DNA of 64,000 nt, from NCBI GenBank assembly GCA_947497455.1, contig CANMGU010000001.1:434001-498000 (forward strand). Direction: 5' to 3'. Source of the stretch: an uncultured Sphingomonadaceae bacterium. GTDB lineage: Bacteria; Pseudomonadota; Alphaproteobacteria; Sphingomonadales; Sphingomonadaceae. The number at the start of each line of letters is the position of its first letter. Position 1 is the stretch's first letter. Below are positions 17,906 through 26,250 of this stretch, piece after piece. Under the pieces are notes generated by a model. That model was not told where the DNA came from. It ran no database searches and saw nothing but the letters and a program-made list of their open reading frames with translations. Both the position numbers and the translations under genes were made by a program.

Positions 17906-18505
17906 TCAATCTTCTCGACTGATGCTGAACAGGCAAACAGCCAAGAGCACGGTCGCCAAGACTCCAGACGCACCGGCAATAGGTGAGGGGAAAAAGCCTT
18001 CAAAGCCGAACATCATCACCAAGCTGTTGGTAACGAACGCTATCGCGCCAACCAATACCGTTGCGCCACCGACAGCGCGGCCACCCTCGCGCATCTTGGA
18101 CATGCCGAATAGCACGGCCGCCAAGCCCAGCAGGATATTTCCGGAATTGTAGCAGAAGAACGAGAATGCAAGAATGGATGTCGAAACATCGCTGAGGTCG
18201 GTGTTCAGCTCGGCAGCTGCGCTAAATGGACCGAATTGCGTTAGACCCAACCCTACCGCCAGCAATTTGAGTATGGCGCTGAGCGCAATTGCGGAAAATC
18301 CCAAGGCGTGATGTCTTACCATGACCAATGCGGACGCGGAGAAAGACGCTAGCAAAACAAATATGATCCCTTCCAGCCGCCACAGAAATTGACGGTCAAA
18401 TTCGGGAGCGCCAATAAATAAGGCTGTATAGATCGGTTGCGAGATGGCCAGCAACAGCAGCAGCGCTGCAATGATTTTTACGGTTCGGCTTTGTGTGAAT
18501 TCCAT
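17906..18505 (-). CDS. Six-helix integral membrane protein of unknown function
   Basis: 199 residues with about six hydrophobic helices: KIIAALLLLLAISQPIYTALFI, GIIFVLLASFSASALVMV, a third near residues 70-95, ILAFSFFCYNSGNILLGLAAVLFG, VGGATVLVGAIAFVTNSLVMM and GASGVLATVLLAVCLFSI. It probably belongs to the small DUF4386-like membrane families, but I cannot name it with confidence. A strong AAGGAAG Shine-Dalgarno sequence precedes the ATG. It sits between two GST genes in a leftward operon, so a link to detoxification is possible but only by context. Confidence 0.75.
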   Translation of the reverse strand: MEFTQSRTVKIIAALLLLLAISQPIYTALFIGAPEFDRQFLWRLEGIIFVLLASFSASALVMVRHHALGFSAIALSAILKLLAVGLGLTQFGPFSAAAELNTDLSDVSTSILAFSFFCYNSGNILLGLAAVLFGMSKMREGGRAVGGATVLVGAIAFVTNSLVMMFGFEGFFPSPIAGASGVLATVLLAVCLFSISRED

Positions 18506-18611
18506 CGTTACTTCCTTCTTGAGGTGATGCTTGCGAGCGTATCACTGGTGGAGAATCTAATGCCAGAAGAACCGTCGCTTCTCGGGACGGAAACTGCAGT
18601 GAGCAGTGCAG

Positions 18612-19226
18612 CTAGGTCTGGGGGATCTCCATCCCGGCCTGTACCGCCGCGCGTTCAGCCATGGCTTGATGCCATCGACCGATGTTGTCGAATGTCCGCT
18701 CAGCCCGCTCGCTGATTCTGGCAAAAGCTGGCAGCGACCAAGGGTAAATCGCCATGTCAGCGATCGAATATGCGCCTGCAACATATTCATGACTGGCCAA
18801 TTGCCGATCGAGAACAGCGAATAGCCTCACGGCTTCTGCGGAGAACCTGGCGATGGTGTATGGCGATTCTTCGTCTGCCACATTGAGAAAATGATTGAGC
18901 TGTCCCAACATCGGGCCAAAACCGGCAATCTGCCAATTCAACCAGGCCATTACCGCTGCGCGATTTGGCTGGCTAACGGGAAGAAACTTCCCCGATGTTT
19001 CAGCGAGATATGTCAGAATGGCACCCGATTCAAAAAGGCGCACTCCATTGCTTTGATCCACTATTGCCGGGATCTTGTTGTTCGGACTTAATTCCAGAAA
19101 ATTAGACGCAAACTGTTCTTCCTTCTGCAGATCCACAGGGTAAACTATATAGGGTAGCTGCATCTCCTCCAGCGCGATTGAGATCTTCCTGCCGTTCGGC
19201 GTTGCCCATGTATAAAGTTCAATCAT
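18612..19226 (-). CDS. Glutathione S-transferase (YfcG/Nu-like)
   Basis: 204 residues. The N-domain begins IELYTWATPNGRKISIALEEMQLPYIVYPVDL, the TPNGRKxSIALEE pattern of the YfcG/Ure2p-like (Nu) group. It continues with NNKIPAIVD (cis-proline) and LFESGAILTYLAE (glutathione Ser contact). The helical domain contains MLGQLNHFLN, AEAVRLFAVLDRQLASHEYVAGAYSIADMAIYPW. Relatives act as disulfide-bond oxidoreductases or peroxidases with glutathione. AGGA 9 nt upstream supports the start. It follows the AhpC/TSA-type gene by 54 nt in the same direction, consistent with a thiol-redox operon under the divergent LysR regulator. Confidence 0.88.
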   Translation of the reverse strand: MIELYTWATPNGRKISIALEEMQLPYIVYPVDLQKEEQFASNFLELSPNNKIPAIVDQSNGVRLFESGAILTYLAETSGKFLPVSQPNRAAVMAWLNWQIAGFGPMLGQLNHFLNVADEESPYTIARFSAEAVRLFAVLDRQLASHEYVAGAYSIADMAIYPWSLPAFARISERAERTFDNIGRWHQAMAERAAVQAGMEIPQT

Positions 19227-19280
19227 CTTGAATTATCCTGAAGTGAAGTCGCGCGAAAATTTGACACGTTCTCTGGCAGT

Positions 19281-19967
19281 CTAAGCGGATGTGACAATGC
19301 AGGATTCCAACGCAGCAAGTGCATCTGATGGTTCAAGCCGACGGGTATAATCCGGGTCGACATCGGCCAAAACAACTTCGCCGCTTCCATCTACAACAAA
19401 TGTCGCTGGCACCGGCAGAGCCCATCCTGTGTCAGCGTTGAGTTCCTCCAGATCCATGCCAAAACCGGAGAACAGTTTTTGCAGACCAATCGGCAGTTCA
19501 AACGCTATACCCACGGCCTTTGCAAACCGATTGCCTGTGTCGGTCAACACCGGAAAAGTCAGCGCGTTTTTCTCAGTGGTCGAAAGCGAGTTGTCGGGCT
19601 TCTCTGGAGAAATCGCGACCAGTTGGCCACCAAGATTGGTGATCTCGCCGAGAATTTCCTGATAGGCCTTGAGCTCCAGGTTGCAATAAGGACACCATCC
19701 GCCGCGGTAGAAAGTTATGACGAGGGGGCCTGCCTCGTTCAGAGCAGACAGTGAAACGGATTTTCCACTCGCGTCGCTGAGTATCGCATCGGGGAGAGAA
19801 TCTCCAACTTTCAGAGCATGTTCGCCGACCTTGCGTTCTTTGAGTTCCTCATCCGCCGCCTGAATGACCTCTAAAGCTTCTGGCGGAAACTGGGTGATGG
19901 AATTTGCCAGCGTTTCTTGCAGAAGCTTTGTCAGGGTTCCTGGCCGGAGGGTGGATTGAAGAGACAT
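19281..19967 (-). CDS. Peroxiredoxin-like AhpC/TSA family protein
   Basis: 228 residues. The thioredoxin-fold core contains GPLVITFYRGGWCPYCNLELKAYQ with Cys92 and Cys95, then LVAISPEKPDNS, FPVLTDTGNRFAKAVGIAF and PVPATFVVDGSGEVVLADVDPDYTRRLEP. The CxxC in place of the classic PxxxTxxC marks the peroxiredoxin-like (AhpC/TSA, Prx-like) group. The start is the ATG at 19967 because GAGGA lies 8 nt upstream; an in-frame TTG at 19982 overlaps that ribosome site and is unlikely. First gene of the leftward operon, divergent from the LysR regulator. Predicted to reduce peroxides in the cytoplasm. Confidence 0.85.
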   Translation of the reverse strand: MSLQSTLRPGTLTKLLQETLANSITQFPPEALEVIQAADEELKERKVGEHALKVGDSLPDAILSDASGKSVSLSALNEAGPLVITFYRGGWCPYCNLELKAYQEILGEITNLGGQLVAISPEKPDNSLSTTEKNALTFPVLTDTGNRFAKAVGIAFELPIGLQKLFSGFGMDLEELNADTGWALPVPATFVVDGSGEVVLADVDPDYTRRLEPSDALAALESCIVTSA

Positions 19968-20098
19968 TTTGAAATTCCTCAAATGACAAATGGGTTGGAA
20001 TTATCGGCGTAACGCCTCACCAGTGAGCCGTCAGGAGTTCATGTCGCAACTTGCTGTTGCACAGTTTAGCCACTACGCTTTGCCAAGGGAGACTTATT

Positions 20099-20998
20099 AT
20101 GCTGGGCGCGCAACATCTGGATTGGGAAGAGGTGAAGAGTTTCGCAGTGGTTGCAGAAGTTGGTTCGGTTCGGCGGGCTGCTCGGGCGCTTGGCATTCAT
20201 CACTCTACGGTGAGTCGCCGGATAGATAGTCTCGAATATGCTCTGGGCACAAAGCTCTTTGATCGGCAACCTGAGGGTTTTGTTTTGAACGCTGCTGGTG
20301 AGGAGTTTGTCACCGCTGTCCGTGATTGCGGAGTTCGTTTGAACAGCGCTGAACGATCCATATCTGGACAGGATGGCGATATGAGCGGTGTTGTGACTGT
20401 CACAATGGCGGAACCCATTGCCGTTCATACATTTGGTCCGCGGTTATCAGAATTTACCGATATGTATCCCGGAATAGAAGTGCACATGATTGCGACGGTC
20501 AATATTTTGGATGTTTCGAGGCGCGAGGCCGATATTGCGATCCGTATCGACAATAATCCACCCCAATCTCTCGTGGGGAAACGCATCATCACCTATAATC
20601 AAACTGTGTATGCAACGCAGGAGTATCTGGATTCCCAGGATTTCGAAAATGATCCGGAATCTGCAAGATGGGTTGCGTGGGATTCTGATGATGACAAGTT
20701 TCCGGAATGGACCAAGGAAACGGAGTTTAGCAAAGTTCCGATGTGGGGATGCTTCCCCGGTGCCGCGATGCAGTTGTCGGCAGCGAAAGGCGGTCTGGGT
20801 CTGGCCATGATCCCCTGTTTTATCGGAGATCGAGAACCACAGTTGGTCCGGGCCACAAAAAGAAAGCCAATCAAAGCCCGTGATATCTGGTTACTGACCC
20901 ACAGTGATTTGAAGCGAACGGCCCGAATTAGGGCGTTTATGACCTTTGCCGAGAAGGTACTTCGTGATGCCAGACATGAGTTTCTGGGCACGATATAG
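20099..20998 (+). CDS. LysR-family transcriptional regulator
   Basis: 299 residues. The N-terminal winged helix reads HLDWEEVKSFAVVAEVGSVRRAARALGIHHSTVSRRIDSLEYALGTKLFDRQPEGFVLNAAGEEF, the standard LysR DNA-binding domain. An effector domain follows, starting near DMSGVVTVTMAEPIAVHTFGPRLSEF. The ATG at 20099 is preferred over one 48 nt upstream because GGGAGA lies at good spacing before it. The gene is divergent from the peroxiredoxin-GST operon (131 bp between starts) and upstream of the MAPEG/DUF1330 run. By the usual LysR arrangement it probably controls the divergent operon; the inducer is unknown. Confidence 0.9.
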   Translation: MLGAQHLDWEEVKSFAVVAEVGSVRRAARALGIHHSTVSRRIDSLEYALGTKLFDRQPEGFVLNAAGEEFVTAVRDCGVRLNSAERSISGQDGDMSGVVTVTMAEPIAVHTFGPRLSEFTDMYPGIEVHMIATVNILDVSRREADIAIRIDNNPPQSLVGKRIITYNQTVYATQEYLDSQDFENDPESARWVAWDSDDDKFPEWTKETEFSKVPMWGCFPGAAMQLSAAKGGLGLAMIPCFIGDREPQLVRATKRKPIKARDIWLLTHSDLKRTARIRAFMTFAEKVLRDARHEFLGTI

Positions 20999-21155
20999 GC
21001 TCTTAGCATTCAACTAAAGATAGTCGTTAGATGGTGCGCTGATAAGCCACCAAGTTGCATAACTATCAAATGACAACGCAATGAAGCGCCGCCATTGGCA
21101 ATTGGATAAACCATGTGGTCATCCAGTTCGAACCACAAAATGGCGGAGAATGAAA

Positions 21156-21581
21156 ATGGTCTATCCCTTTACCACCGCGATGGCGGGTGCTTTCCTGATA
21201 ATCCTGCAGCAGCTGTTAATGATGAATGCGGGCTCGCACCGCGCAAAAGCCAAGATTGGCGTAGGCTATTCTGAAGACCAGGATCTTGAACGGAAGGTTC
21301 GGCGTCACGGCAATCTCGCCGAGAATGGAGCGCTGTTTCTTGTCATTCTTGCCCTGGTCGAAGGATTTACCGGCGGCGGCACTAGCGTGACCATCTTTGC
21401 GGCAGTTTTTGTAGTCGCGCGCATATCGCACGCTATCGGTTTCTCATCGCTATCCGGTTCACATGCCGATGGCAGCGCATTCACACCGTTTGTATTTTTC
21501 AGAATGATCGGCGCGATGGGCACTGGATTAACCGGTATCGCACTCGGCTTGTACCTTGCGTACTTGCTGGCGACGCTTTGA
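21156..21581 (+). CDS. MAPEG-family membrane protein
   Basis: 141 residues with four hydrophobic helices. Helix 1 is PFTTAMAGAFLIILQQLLMM, followed by HRAKAKIGVGYSEDQDLERKVRRHGNLAENGALFLVILALVE. The basic RKVRRHGNxxEN segment is the glutathione-binding signature of the MAPEG family. The ATG at 21156 has GGAG 7 nt upstream; earlier in-frame starts add a basic, unconserved leader. MAPEG proteins conjugate or reduce hydrophobic electrophiles with glutathione at the inner membrane. It heads a rightward set of detoxification-type genes after the LysR regulator. Confidence 0.85.
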   Translation: MVYPFTTAMAGAFLIILQQLLMMNAGSHRAKAKIGVGYSEDQDLERKVRRHGNLAENGALFLVILALVEGFTGGGTSVTIFAAVFVVARISHAIGFSSLSGSHADGSAFTPFVFFRMIGAMGTGLTGIALGLYLAYLLATL

Positions 21582-21647
21582 AAACAGGCGTCATCAATAA
21601 TCGCAATTAACAAGTTTTTGGACGAATTCCCGAAAGATTCTCTCATT

Positions 21648-22169
21648 ATGAAATCCACGATCAAACTCATCACTCCAATCATGGCCTGCTGTTTGGCCTT
21701 ATCCGGAGCACCGGTCGCTGCTGAACACCACGAAGCTGCAGCCACCCGGGGTCATATTGATGCCAACCCAAAGGCGCTGGGGGAAATGTTCAAGCTGCCG
21801 ATGGACGAAGAAATTCATATGCTCAATATGATCAAGCTAAAAGACATAGCAGAATATGCGGAAGACAGTGAATTTGCGAACAAGGGCTGGACTGGCGCCA
21901 AGGCCTATGCGGAATATCGCCGACACGCCGGACCTATCGTAGCGCGGCTGGGCGGCAGCACACACTATACCGGTCTACCGCAGCTTACTGTGATTGGCCC
22001 GGAAGAAGAACAGTGGGATTCGATCTTCATCATCTACTATCCCGATGTGACCGTTTTACAGGCTTTGTTCGAAGATCCGGAATATCAGAAACATGCCTTT
22101 CATCTGAAGGCCGGGGTCGCGGATTCCAGACTCATTCGCATGGTTCCTGCGCCGGCTCCCAAACAGTAG
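21648..22169 (+). CDS. Exported DUF1330-like protein, copy 1
   Basis: 173 residues with a signal peptide (about 1-26, ending VAAEHHE). The mature part resembles the DUF1330 dimeric ferredoxin-like fold: HMLNMIKLKDIAEYAEDSEFANKGWTGAKAYAEYRRHAGPIVARLGG, then PQLTVIGPEEEQWDSIFIIYYPDVTVLQALFEDPEYQKHAFHLKAGVADSRLIRM. An export signal on such a domain is unusual. The next gene is a close paralogue. Function unknown; the fold often binds or converts small hydrophobic or heme-like ligands. Confidence 0.8.
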   Translation: MKSTIKLITPIMACCLALSGAPVAAEHHEAAATRGHIDANPKALGEMFKLPMDEEIHMLNMIKLKDIAEYAEDSEFANKGWTGAKAYAEYRRHAGPIVARLGGSTHYTGLPQLTVIGPEEEQWDSIFIIYYPDVTVLQALFEDPEYQKHAFHLKAGVADSRLIRMVPAPAPKQ

Positions 22170-22238
22170 GGGCTTGCCCTTTTGTGCAAGAACAAGAGCA
22201 TAGTCAATTCAGTCAAACAGTCGAAAGGTGTCTACATC

Positions 22239-22757
22239 ATGAAAATATTTAACGCTCTGGTCACATCCTTTGTAACAGTATCGATGACCGCATCAGTTGC
22301 CTTGCCCGCCAATGCCAAAGATCAAATATCGACACCCGCAACTTACGTAAACTCCGATGTAAAAGCCTATGCCGCGATGCAGACGCTTCCTGCTGATCAA
22401 CCGCTGCACATGCTCAACATGATCCGTTTCAAAGACAAGGCGAGCTATCAAGAAGATAGTGAATTTGCTGCGAAGGACTGGACAGGTCAACAGGCCTACG
22501 AAGAATATAGCCGTCACTCTAGTCCCATTGCCACGCGAACCGGCGGCAAAGTGGCATATTTCGGTATCCCTCAACTCACACTAATCGGGCCAGAGCATGA
22601 AAAATGGGATGCGATCTTCATTGTGTCTTATCCCAATCTGGCTTCCTTTTTATCCCTTGTTGGTGATCCCGAATATAAAAAGCACGCCTTCCACCGGAGC
22701 GCCGCTGTCGCGGATTCTCGGTTGGTGCGAATGGCCCCGGCCCCAGTACCCGAATAA
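22239..22757 (+). CDS. Exported DUF1330-like protein, copy 2
   Basis: 172 residues, a tandem paralogue of the preceding gene. A signal peptide (about 1-27, ending ALPANAKD) is followed by the same conserved blocks: LHMLNMIRFKDKASYQEDSEFAAKDWTGQQAYEEYSRH, GIPQLTLIGPEHEKWDAIFIVSYPN and DPEYKKHAFHRSAAVADSRLVRMAPAPVP. The core appears well over half identical to copy 1, pointing to local duplication. AAAGG lies about 10 nt before the ATG. Both copies stand between MAPEG and an MDR oxidoreductase, so roles in the same stress or catabolic pathway are plausible. Confidence 0.8.
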   Translation: MKIFNALVTSFVTVSMTASVALPANAKDQISTPATYVNSDVKAYAAMQTLPADQPLHMLNMIRFKDKASYQEDSEFAAKDWTGQQAYEEYSRHSSPIATRTGGKVAYFGIPQLTLIGPEHEKWDAIFIVSYPNLASFLSLVGDPEYKKHAFHRSAAVADSRLVRMAPAPVPE

Positions 22758-22803
22758 CCATCCTAGCTACGAAACCCTCAGCACTTTTGATTGGAGCTCT
22801 ACA

Positions 22804-23949
22804 ATGATCTTACCCGAATCCTACAAACAGATGTTCTCGACCGTTTCAGAGGATGGAAAACTGACATTGGCTTTGCACGAAAAATCAATGCCAACGCCAA
22901 AAGCCGATGAGATTATCGTGCGGATCGAAGCCACGCCGATCAATCCCTCCGATCATGCTGTCATGTTTGGGGGCGCGACGATGGCCGAGGCTGAGTCCAG
23001 CGGCGAAGGTGCTAATAAGGTTCTGACCGCTCCGGTTTCGCCGCTGGCTATGGCTGCGATGAACGCACGGGTTGGACAGGACCTTCCGGTTGGCAATGAG
23101 GGAGCCGGCACTGTCGTGTCCGCAGGTGACGGTGAATATGCGCAAAACCTGATCGGGAAAACCGTCGCTGTGATGGGTGGTGCCAGCATGTATGCCGAAT
23201 ATCGCTGCGTCCCAGCCACCCAAGTGATGCCGCTATTGCCCGGTTGCACAGCCAAGGATGGCGCGTCCAGTTTCGTCAATCCGCTAACCGCACTGAGCTT
23301 TGTTGAGACCATGCGATTGGAAGGGCACAGCGCGATAGTGCATACTGCAGCGGCATCTAATCTGGGTCAGATGCTCAACAAGATATGTCAGGCTGACGGT
23401 GTTGATATCGTCAATATTGTCCGCCGCCAAGAGCAGGTGGACATGTTAAAAGACCTTGGTGCCAGATATGTCCTCAATTCCAGCAGCGATACCTTCAAAG
23501 AAGAATTGGTCGATGCCATTGATGAAACCGGAGCAACAATTGCCTTTGATGCAACCGGAGGTGGCTCATTAGCATCCGATATATTGATTGCCATGGAGGC
23601 GGCGGCAGCTCGCACCCCTTCTGCCTTTAGTATATATGGTTCAACCAAACATAAGCAGGTATATCTCTATGGCGGTCTCGACGTTTCACCAACCGAGTTT
23701 GTACCGCGGCGCTATGGCATGGCCTGGAGTGTTGGAGCCTGGTTGCTTCCGAACTTTCTCGCAAAGGCAGATTTGGAGGTTGGAGAACGATTGCGTATGC
23801 GGGTTGCAGAAGAACTTAAAACCACCTTTGCGAGCCACTATACGGATGAAATTTCTCTATCAGATGCGTTAGATAGCCAGATTGTAGAACGTTACAACGC
23901 AAAAACCACCGGGTCGAAATTCCTGATTTGCCCGCATATACAAACGTGA
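22804..23949 (+). CDS. MDR-family NAD(P)H-dependent oxidoreductase (quinone reductase-like)
   Basis: 381 residues. The N-domain has the medium-chain dehydrogenase pattern PTPKADEIIVRIEATPINPSDHAVMFGG and PVGNEGAGTVVSAGDGEYAQNLIGKTVAVMGGASMYAEY. The catalytic-zinc GHE is replaced by NEG, so it is probably a zinc-free quinone-reductase or enoyl-reductase type. The Rossmann part is less canonical (VHTAAASNLGQMLNKICQADGVDIVNIVRRQEQVDMLKDLGARYVLN, then FDATGGGSLASDIL). GGAG 7 nt before ATG 22804 fixes the start; the open frame upstream overlaps the preceding gene. Reduction of quinones or alpha,beta-unsaturated carbonyls is likely. Confidence 0.87.
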   Translation: MILPESYKQMFSTVSEDGKLTLALHEKSMPTPKADEIIVRIEATPINPSDHAVMFGGATMAEAESSGEGANKVLTAPVSPLAMAAMNARVGQDLPVGNEGAGTVVSAGDGEYAQNLIGKTVAVMGGASMYAEYRCVPATQVMPLLPGCTAKDGASSFVNPLTALSFVETMRLEGHSAIVHTAAASNLGQMLNKICQADGVDIVNIVRRQEQVDMLKDLGARYVLNSSSDTFKEELVDAIDETGATIAFDATGGGSLASDILIAMEAAAARTPSAFSIYGSTKHKQVYLYGGLDVSPTEFVPRRYGMAWSVGAWLLPNFLAKADLEVGERLRMRVAEELKTTFASHYTDEISLSDALDSQIVERYNAKTTGSKFLICPHIQT

Positions 23950-24006
23950 TCGCCTACTAACCTCCGCGGGCGTTAGGTCGAGGGAACATGAAGAGGAGTG
24001 AGCCAA

Positions 24007-25056
24007 ATGCTCAAAAATATACTTATTGGTTTGGGCATATTGGTTATCGCTGTGGTCACAACGGTTGTCTCTATGCAGTCTTCTGAAGAGTGGAGCGTAG
24101 GAGCGGTTGTCCGAACCCCGGATAGCCAGTTTGAAAATCTGCCCGACTATGATTTTGAGCCAAATTATGTCGACGTATCAGGATACAGAATCCACTATCT
24201 CGATGAAGGGCCAAGAGATGGCCAGGTCGTTTTGCTCATGCATGGTCAGCCATCGTGGAGCTATCTTTATCGCCATATGATCCCGCTGCTTAGCGAAGCT
24301 GGCTATCGGGTTATTGCCCCAGATAATGTGGGCTTTGGCAAGTCTGACAAGCCAATAGATTGGTCATCCCACACATATCAAATGCATGTTGACGTAATGA
24401 GCGGATTCGTGGACGCGGTCGAGTTGGAAAATGCGACCCTCTTTGCCCAGGATTGGGGTGGCCTGATTGGCCTTCGGGTTGTTGAGCAACGGCCGGATCG
24501 CTTCTCGCGAATCATGTTGTCCAATACGACTTTGCCAGCAGCAGAGGGAATACAAGGCTGGCTCGGCTATCCCTTGTTTCGAATGGCGGTCTGGAACGAG
24601 GGAGATGTTCAAGAACTGGACTTTGATGGTGAGGAATTTTCATTCACAACTTGGGTAGCCTACGCAAGGACAAGCGACAAATTCGACTTCTCAGTGCTTT
24701 TCCAAAACGGGACCACGCGAAAGTTGTCAGATGCTGAGTTGGCCGCTTATGCTGCGCCATTTCCAAACGAAGAAACCATGGCAGGCGTGAGGATGTTCCC
24801 AACGCTGGTAGCAAGCCAACTCAGACAAAATCAGGCGATCCTCGATGATTTCTATGCCAGTTGGGACAAGCCTCTCATGACTGCCTTTGGTACGGATGAT
24901 GGGCTGATGGCAGGTCTGGACAAGGACTGGCAAGAGCGAGTACCCGGTGCCAAGGAACAGGCTCATACCTTGGTTGAAGGCGGTGCCCATTTCATCCAGG
25001 AAGACAAACCGAAAGAGCTCGTCGAGCTCTTGGATCAGTTCATACAATCGAACTAG
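24007..25056 (+). CDS. Haloalkane dehalogenase-like alpha/beta hydrolase with N-terminal membrane anchor
   Basis: 349 residues. An N-terminal hydrophobic helix (ILIGLGILVIAVVTTVVSM) is followed by an alpha/beta-hydrolase domain close in pattern to haloalkane dehalogenases of the DhlA (HLD-I) type. These features are HGQPSWSYLYRHMIPLL, RVIAPDNVGFGKSDKP, and the nucleophile elbow FAQDWGG, where Asp149 is the nucleophile and Trp150 the halide ligand. A candidate acid is Asp297 or Asp298 (FGTDDG) and the base is His328 (EGGAHFIQEDKP). Such enzymes hydrolyse carbon-halogen bonds; a C-C or ester hydrolase relative is possible. GAGGAG upstream favours the ATG at 24007; a GTG at 23998 overlaps that site. 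The membrane anchor is unusual for the family. Confidence 0.83.
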   Translation: MLKNILIGLGILVIAVVTTVVSMQSSEEWSVGAVVRTPDSQFENLPDYDFEPNYVDVSGYRIHYLDEGPRDGQVVLLMHGQPSWSYLYRHMIPLLSEAGYRVIAPDNVGFGKSDKPIDWSSHTYQMHVDVMSGFVDAVELENATLFAQDWGGLIGLRVVEQRPDRFSRIMLSNTTLPAAEGIQGWLGYPLFRMAVWNEGDVQELDFDGEEFSFTTWVAYARTSDKFDFSVLFQNGTTRKLSDAELAAYAAPFPNEETMAGVRMFPTLVASQLRQNQAILDDFYASWDKPLMTAFGTDDGLMAGLDKDWQERVPGAKEQAHTLVEGGAHFIQEDKPKELVELLDQFIQSN

Positions 25057-25293
25057 CTTGTGAAGAAATGCAGCGTTGCAATCCTCGGTCGTCCTGCAGC
25101 GTATGATCGATTGCCTGCTAAGTTACTGCTCACGGACGCCAGAGATTTGAACGGCCTTTCGACTTAAGAGCAATCTAGCGTCCGCTTTCGGGATGTTCTG
25201 GAGATTAAAATCTTGCTCTTTGTAACGTCCATGACATTTCCACCGAACAGCATTGGGTATAGCTTCAATTTTTGAGAGCAGAGTTTTGGCGAA
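25057..25293. other. Intergenic region without convincing gene
   Basis: About 237 bases between the dehalogenase-like and the hydroxylase genes. A minus-strand frame of 72 codons overlaps the start of the hydroxylase gene and has no recognisable features. No clear hairpin or repeat was seen. Confidence 0.5.
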
Positions 25294-26241
25294 GTGATAG
25301 TGAATGGTCCCGATATTGCTGGCGAGCAGGTGGAGCGTCATGGCTATTGGCGCTTCCTTGTAATTTTCGCAGTGCTGCTAAGCACCGCGGAATTGCTGCT
25401 CTATGCTGCCGGATGGATACAGCAGCGACTTTGGTTTGTGCTACAGGATATTGAAATTGCGCCGATGGTGGCCACTGTGGCGGCGGCTCTGGTAAATGGT
25501 ATTTTCACCTTTTTGGCGGTGGTTGGGCTTTTTGTGATTATCGAATGGCGGCAATTGCGTTTTTCTGATTTTCGCACCCGATATCGTGATGGTCTGGTCT
25601 ATAGTTTGACGGCGCTTGGTATTTCCATCGTGGTTCAGGCTGCAGAATTTGGTCTGCTGCGATTATCGGGCGTGGAGCCATTATTTACATCCGATGACCT
25701 GGGTCCCGTGCTTGCTGTTTTCCCGGTTTTTTATCTTCTGTTGGTCGGCTTGATGGAATATTGGCTGCACCGTGCGCTTCATCATTATGATATTCTGTGG
25801 CGCTTCCATGCCATCCATCATCAAATAGAAAATTTGAATGCCGCCCGCAGCTATTCGCATTTCGGGCAGGATATCTTGTATATATTTCTGATCACAACGC
25901 CGCTGGTTCTTTTGATCGAAGGGCCGCAGCAGCATATCATGCTGGTGACGACCTTCTACATCATTTCCAACTATTACATGCATTCCGATGCACCGTCGCT
26001 TTCCTTTCCAGCCCCGTTTCGCCATATCATTGCTGACAATGTGTATCACCATCAACACCACACGTGCGACGTGCGCCACATTGGCAAAAATTACGCATCC
26101 TTCTTTTCGTTTTTTGACCGGATATTTGGTACGCAATATATGCCCAAAAATGGAGAGTTTCCAAAAACGGGGATCGACGGATATCCGCCCATCGCGTCGT
26201 TGCATGATTACATGATGCGCCCTTTTGGAACGAAAGCATAG
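25294..26241 (+). CDS. Sterol desaturase/fatty acid hydroxylase family membrane protein
   Basis: 315 residues with four or more membrane helices and the eight-histidine di-iron signature: HRALHH (about 159-164), HAIHH (172-176), and HHQHH (252-256), with further histidines such as His189 and His230. This is the fatty-acid hydroxylase superfamily of C-5 sterol desaturases, carotenoid and alkyl hydroxylases. The start is a GTG at 25294. The stop is 9 nt before the rhodanese gene in the same direction. It should hydroxylate or desaturate a lipid, carotenoid or sterol-like substrate in the inner membrane; the specific substrate cannot be read. Confidence 0.87.
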   Translation: MIVNGPDIAGEQVERHGYWRFLVIFAVLLSTAELLLYAAGWIQQRLWFVLQDIEIAPMVATVAAALVNGIFTFLAVVGLFVIIEWRQLRFSDFRTRYRDGLVYSLTALGISIVVQAAEFGLLRLSGVEPLFTSDDLGPVLAVFPVFYLLLVGLMEYWLHRALHHYDILWRFHAIHHQIENLNAARSYSHFGQDILYIFLITTPLVLLIEGPQQHIMLVTTFYIISNYYMHSDAPSLSFPAPFRHIIADNVYHHQHHTCDVRHIGKNYASFFSFFDRIFGTQYMPKNGEFPKTGIDGYPPIASLHDYMMRPFGTKA

Positions 26242-26250
26242 GAGTGCTGG

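Noticed and set aside
25123..25341. Minus-strand frame of 72 codons upstream of the hydroxylase gene
   Set aside because: Overlaps the hydroxylase start by 48 nt, with no known motif, signal or ribosome site.
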